NCBI GenBank assembly: GCA_963766175.1
Contig: CAVXZE010000030.1
Coordinates: 1-64,000, forward strand
Direction of reading: 5' to 3'
Source: CAVXZE01 sp963766175
GTDB taxonomy: Bacteria > Myxococcota_A > UBA9160 > UBA6930
Length of the DNA stretch: 64,000 nucleotides
Shown here: positions 62,930-64,000 of the stretch, one piece after another
How the letters are laid out: each line of letters starts with the position of its first letter
How positions within the stretch are numbered: the first letter of the stretch is position 1
Made by a program: the position numbers and the translations under genes
Notes under the pieces: generated by a model
The model's input: only the letters and a program-made list of their open reading frames with translations
Database searches by the model: none
Told to the model about the DNA's origin: nothing

Positions 62930-64000
62930 ATGTCGACCGAATCCCCCGGCACCGGCGGCGGATCCCCCCGCCGCATCCGCAAGGTCTGGATCGTCCTCGC
63001 CGTGCTGGTGGGCGTGGCGGTGGGGGTGCGCGTGGCGCTCCCCTACCTGATCCCGTGGGCGGTCGGTTGGGGCGCCGTGCGCCAGGCCGGCCTCGCCGCC
63101 CACCTGGAGAACGTCGACCTCTGGTTCTTCAAAGGGGCCATCGCTCTCGAAGGCTTGACCGTGGCCCAGGGTGACGACCCGCCGCCCGACGGCCAGACAC
63201 CCAACCCGGACACCGCTCTCCTGGCTCTGGATCAGGCGTACCTGGATTTCGCGTGGCTCGATCTCTTCAAGGGAATGCTCCACGTCACGGAGATCGACCT
63301 GAAGCGGCCGCGCGTGAAGCTGGAGCGGCTCGGCGACGGGCGGATCGACCCGCTGGGCCAGGGCCCCGGACCGCCCGGGAAGCAGGACGAGCCGGACGGT
63401 TCGGAAACGAGCCGGAACCGGCGGCCGACGCCGAGCAAGAGGGGGCGAAAGAGCCGGGCTGGCCGATCGTGGTAGACCGCCTCGGAATCCGCGGCGTGGA
63501 GCTCCGGATCCTCGACAAGCTGGATGGGGAAGAGCTGGCCGCCTTCGACCTGCAGGAGCTGGGCCTGCAGGAAGTCCGGGTGCACGGCACCTCGTTCGGC
63601 TTGGGGGGACTCGCGGTCACCCAGCCTGAGATCCGGGTGAAGCGCAAGTTCGCCCTCGACCCGACCGGCGGGCGCTCGCCGGCGGCTCCCGAAGAGTCCG
63701 CCGGTGCGGAGGGCGCCGAGGCCGAGACACCGGCTGGAACGGCGCGAAGCGCTTTGCGCGTCGACAACCTCGACATCAAGCGCGCCGCCTTCAGTCTGCT
63801 GGTCGGCGAGCAGACCCTGGACCTGGCGCTGCGCGTGAAGGCAGACGACGTGACCCTCGACCCGGGCGCTACCTTCCCGCTCGAGGTGGGGCTCGAGGTG
63901 GAGGACGGCCGCCTCGACATCGACGGGATGGCCGGGGCCATCCCCCCCTTCTTCGACGGGACGGTGAAGTGGCAGAACATCCCCGTTCCACCGCTCACTC
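62930..64000 (+). pseudogene. AsmA/DUF748-like envelope protein, frameshifted and truncated by the window end
   Basis: ATG 62930 opens a protein with a basic tail and a membrane anchor (about residues 18-38, VWIVLAVLVGVAVGVRVALP), then GLAAHLENVDLWFFKGAIALE and an AsmA-like repeated strand pattern (VTEIDLKRPRVKLERLGDG). That frame stops at 63475. In another frame, from about 63412, the same kind of sequence goes on (PGWPIVVDRLGIRGVELRIL, then LRVDNLDIKRAAFSLLVGEQ) to the window edge without a stop, so a one-base shift lies near 63400-63415. AsmA-type proteins link inner and outer membrane for lipid transport. Whether the shift is real cannot be told here. Confidence 0.65.

Noticed and set aside
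61457..63283. 608-codon minus-strand frame over the acyl-CoA dehydrogenase
   Set aside because: The opposite strand has a full FAD enzyme with all motifs; this one shows only composition bias.
1..64000. CRISPR arrays, tRNA/rRNA genes, IS elements, prophage or defence islands
   Set aside because: No regularly spaced repeats, transposase or integrase genes, cloverleaf-like sequence or known defence gene clusters were seen by eye.

Overview
The window is 64 kb of uniformly GC-rich DNA, densely packed with genes and showing third-codon GC bias. I see no rRNA, tRNA, CRISPR array, transposase or phage gene. The host is a Gram-negative heterotroph: there are lipoproteins with lipoboxes, a TonB-dependent receptor, a periplasmic dihaem cytochrome c, a BamE/SmpA-like lipoprotein and an AsmA-like protein. 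The mix of acyl-CoA dehydrogenases, SDRs, a luciferase-like (LLM) flavin/F420 oxidoreductase, a TIGR03084-type DinB protein, a DUF3482/DUF2868 pair and many MFS carriers resembles uncultured former Deltaproteobacteria (Myxococcota, Desulfobacterota or Binatota type). That placement is an inference from gene content.

Layout. (1) 1-6.7 kb: surface-glycan/lipid-sugar genes (polytopic membrane protein, GT2 glycosyltransferase, methyltransferase, GT-C-like membrane protein) followed by a LarA-like protein. The first three carry several single-base frameshifts. (2) 6.7-11.8 kb: small enzymes, an FkbM methyltransferase and two lipoproteins. (3) 12-17 kb: two MFS carriers around an acyl-CoA dehydrogenase/HSL-esterase operon. 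(4) 17-25.4 kb: patatin, nitroreductase, hydantoinase A-like protein, iron-sulfur flavoprotein-like reductase, DUF488, thioesterase, Gfo/Idh/MocA and RraA, with two gene remnants between them. (5) 25.6-29.6 kb: GH51-like glycosidase, RidA, C_GCAxxG_C_C protein and an MFS carrier. (6) 29.6-35.2 kb: acyl-CoA metabolism (GPH carrier coupled to an acyl-CoA synthetase alpha-type subunit, a MaoC/HSD-type SDR, an AMP-forming CoA ligase). (7) 35.4-42.4 kb: a secreted HExxH protein, a PurF-like protein without its catalytic cysteine coupled to a zinc-ribbon protein, and an overlapping operon of saccharopine-dehydrogenase-like protein, DUF2868 and DUF3482 GTPase. (8) 42.6-50.8 kb: serine hydrolase, ThDP enzyme, then a PQQ-dependent dehydrogenase, a haemolysin III protein and a PqqU/YncD-like TonB receptor. 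The first two genes of that last group share a duplicated leader of about 150 bp. (9) 50.8-56 kb: a 2-oxoacid:ferredoxin oxidoreductase diverging from a saccharopine dehydrogenase-like/ALDH7-like pair, together suggesting lysine (2-aminoadipate) catabolism. (10) 56-64 kb: EamA carrier, LLM oxidoreductase, haloalkane dehalogenase-like hydrolase, SDR, cytochrome c plus ethylbenzene-dehydrogenase-type haem subunit, acyl-CoA dehydrogenase, and a truncated, frameshifted AsmA/DUF748-like gene.

Many adjacent genes overlap by ATGA/GTGA/TTGA, pointing to translational coupling. The clearest candidates for something new are the duplicated leader in front of the PQQ dehydrogenase and haemolysin III genes with a nearby putative PQQ importer, the Cys-less PurF-like/zinc-ribbon pair, and the orphan cytochrome c/haem-b subunit pair. 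No complete undescribed defence or mobile system is visible.
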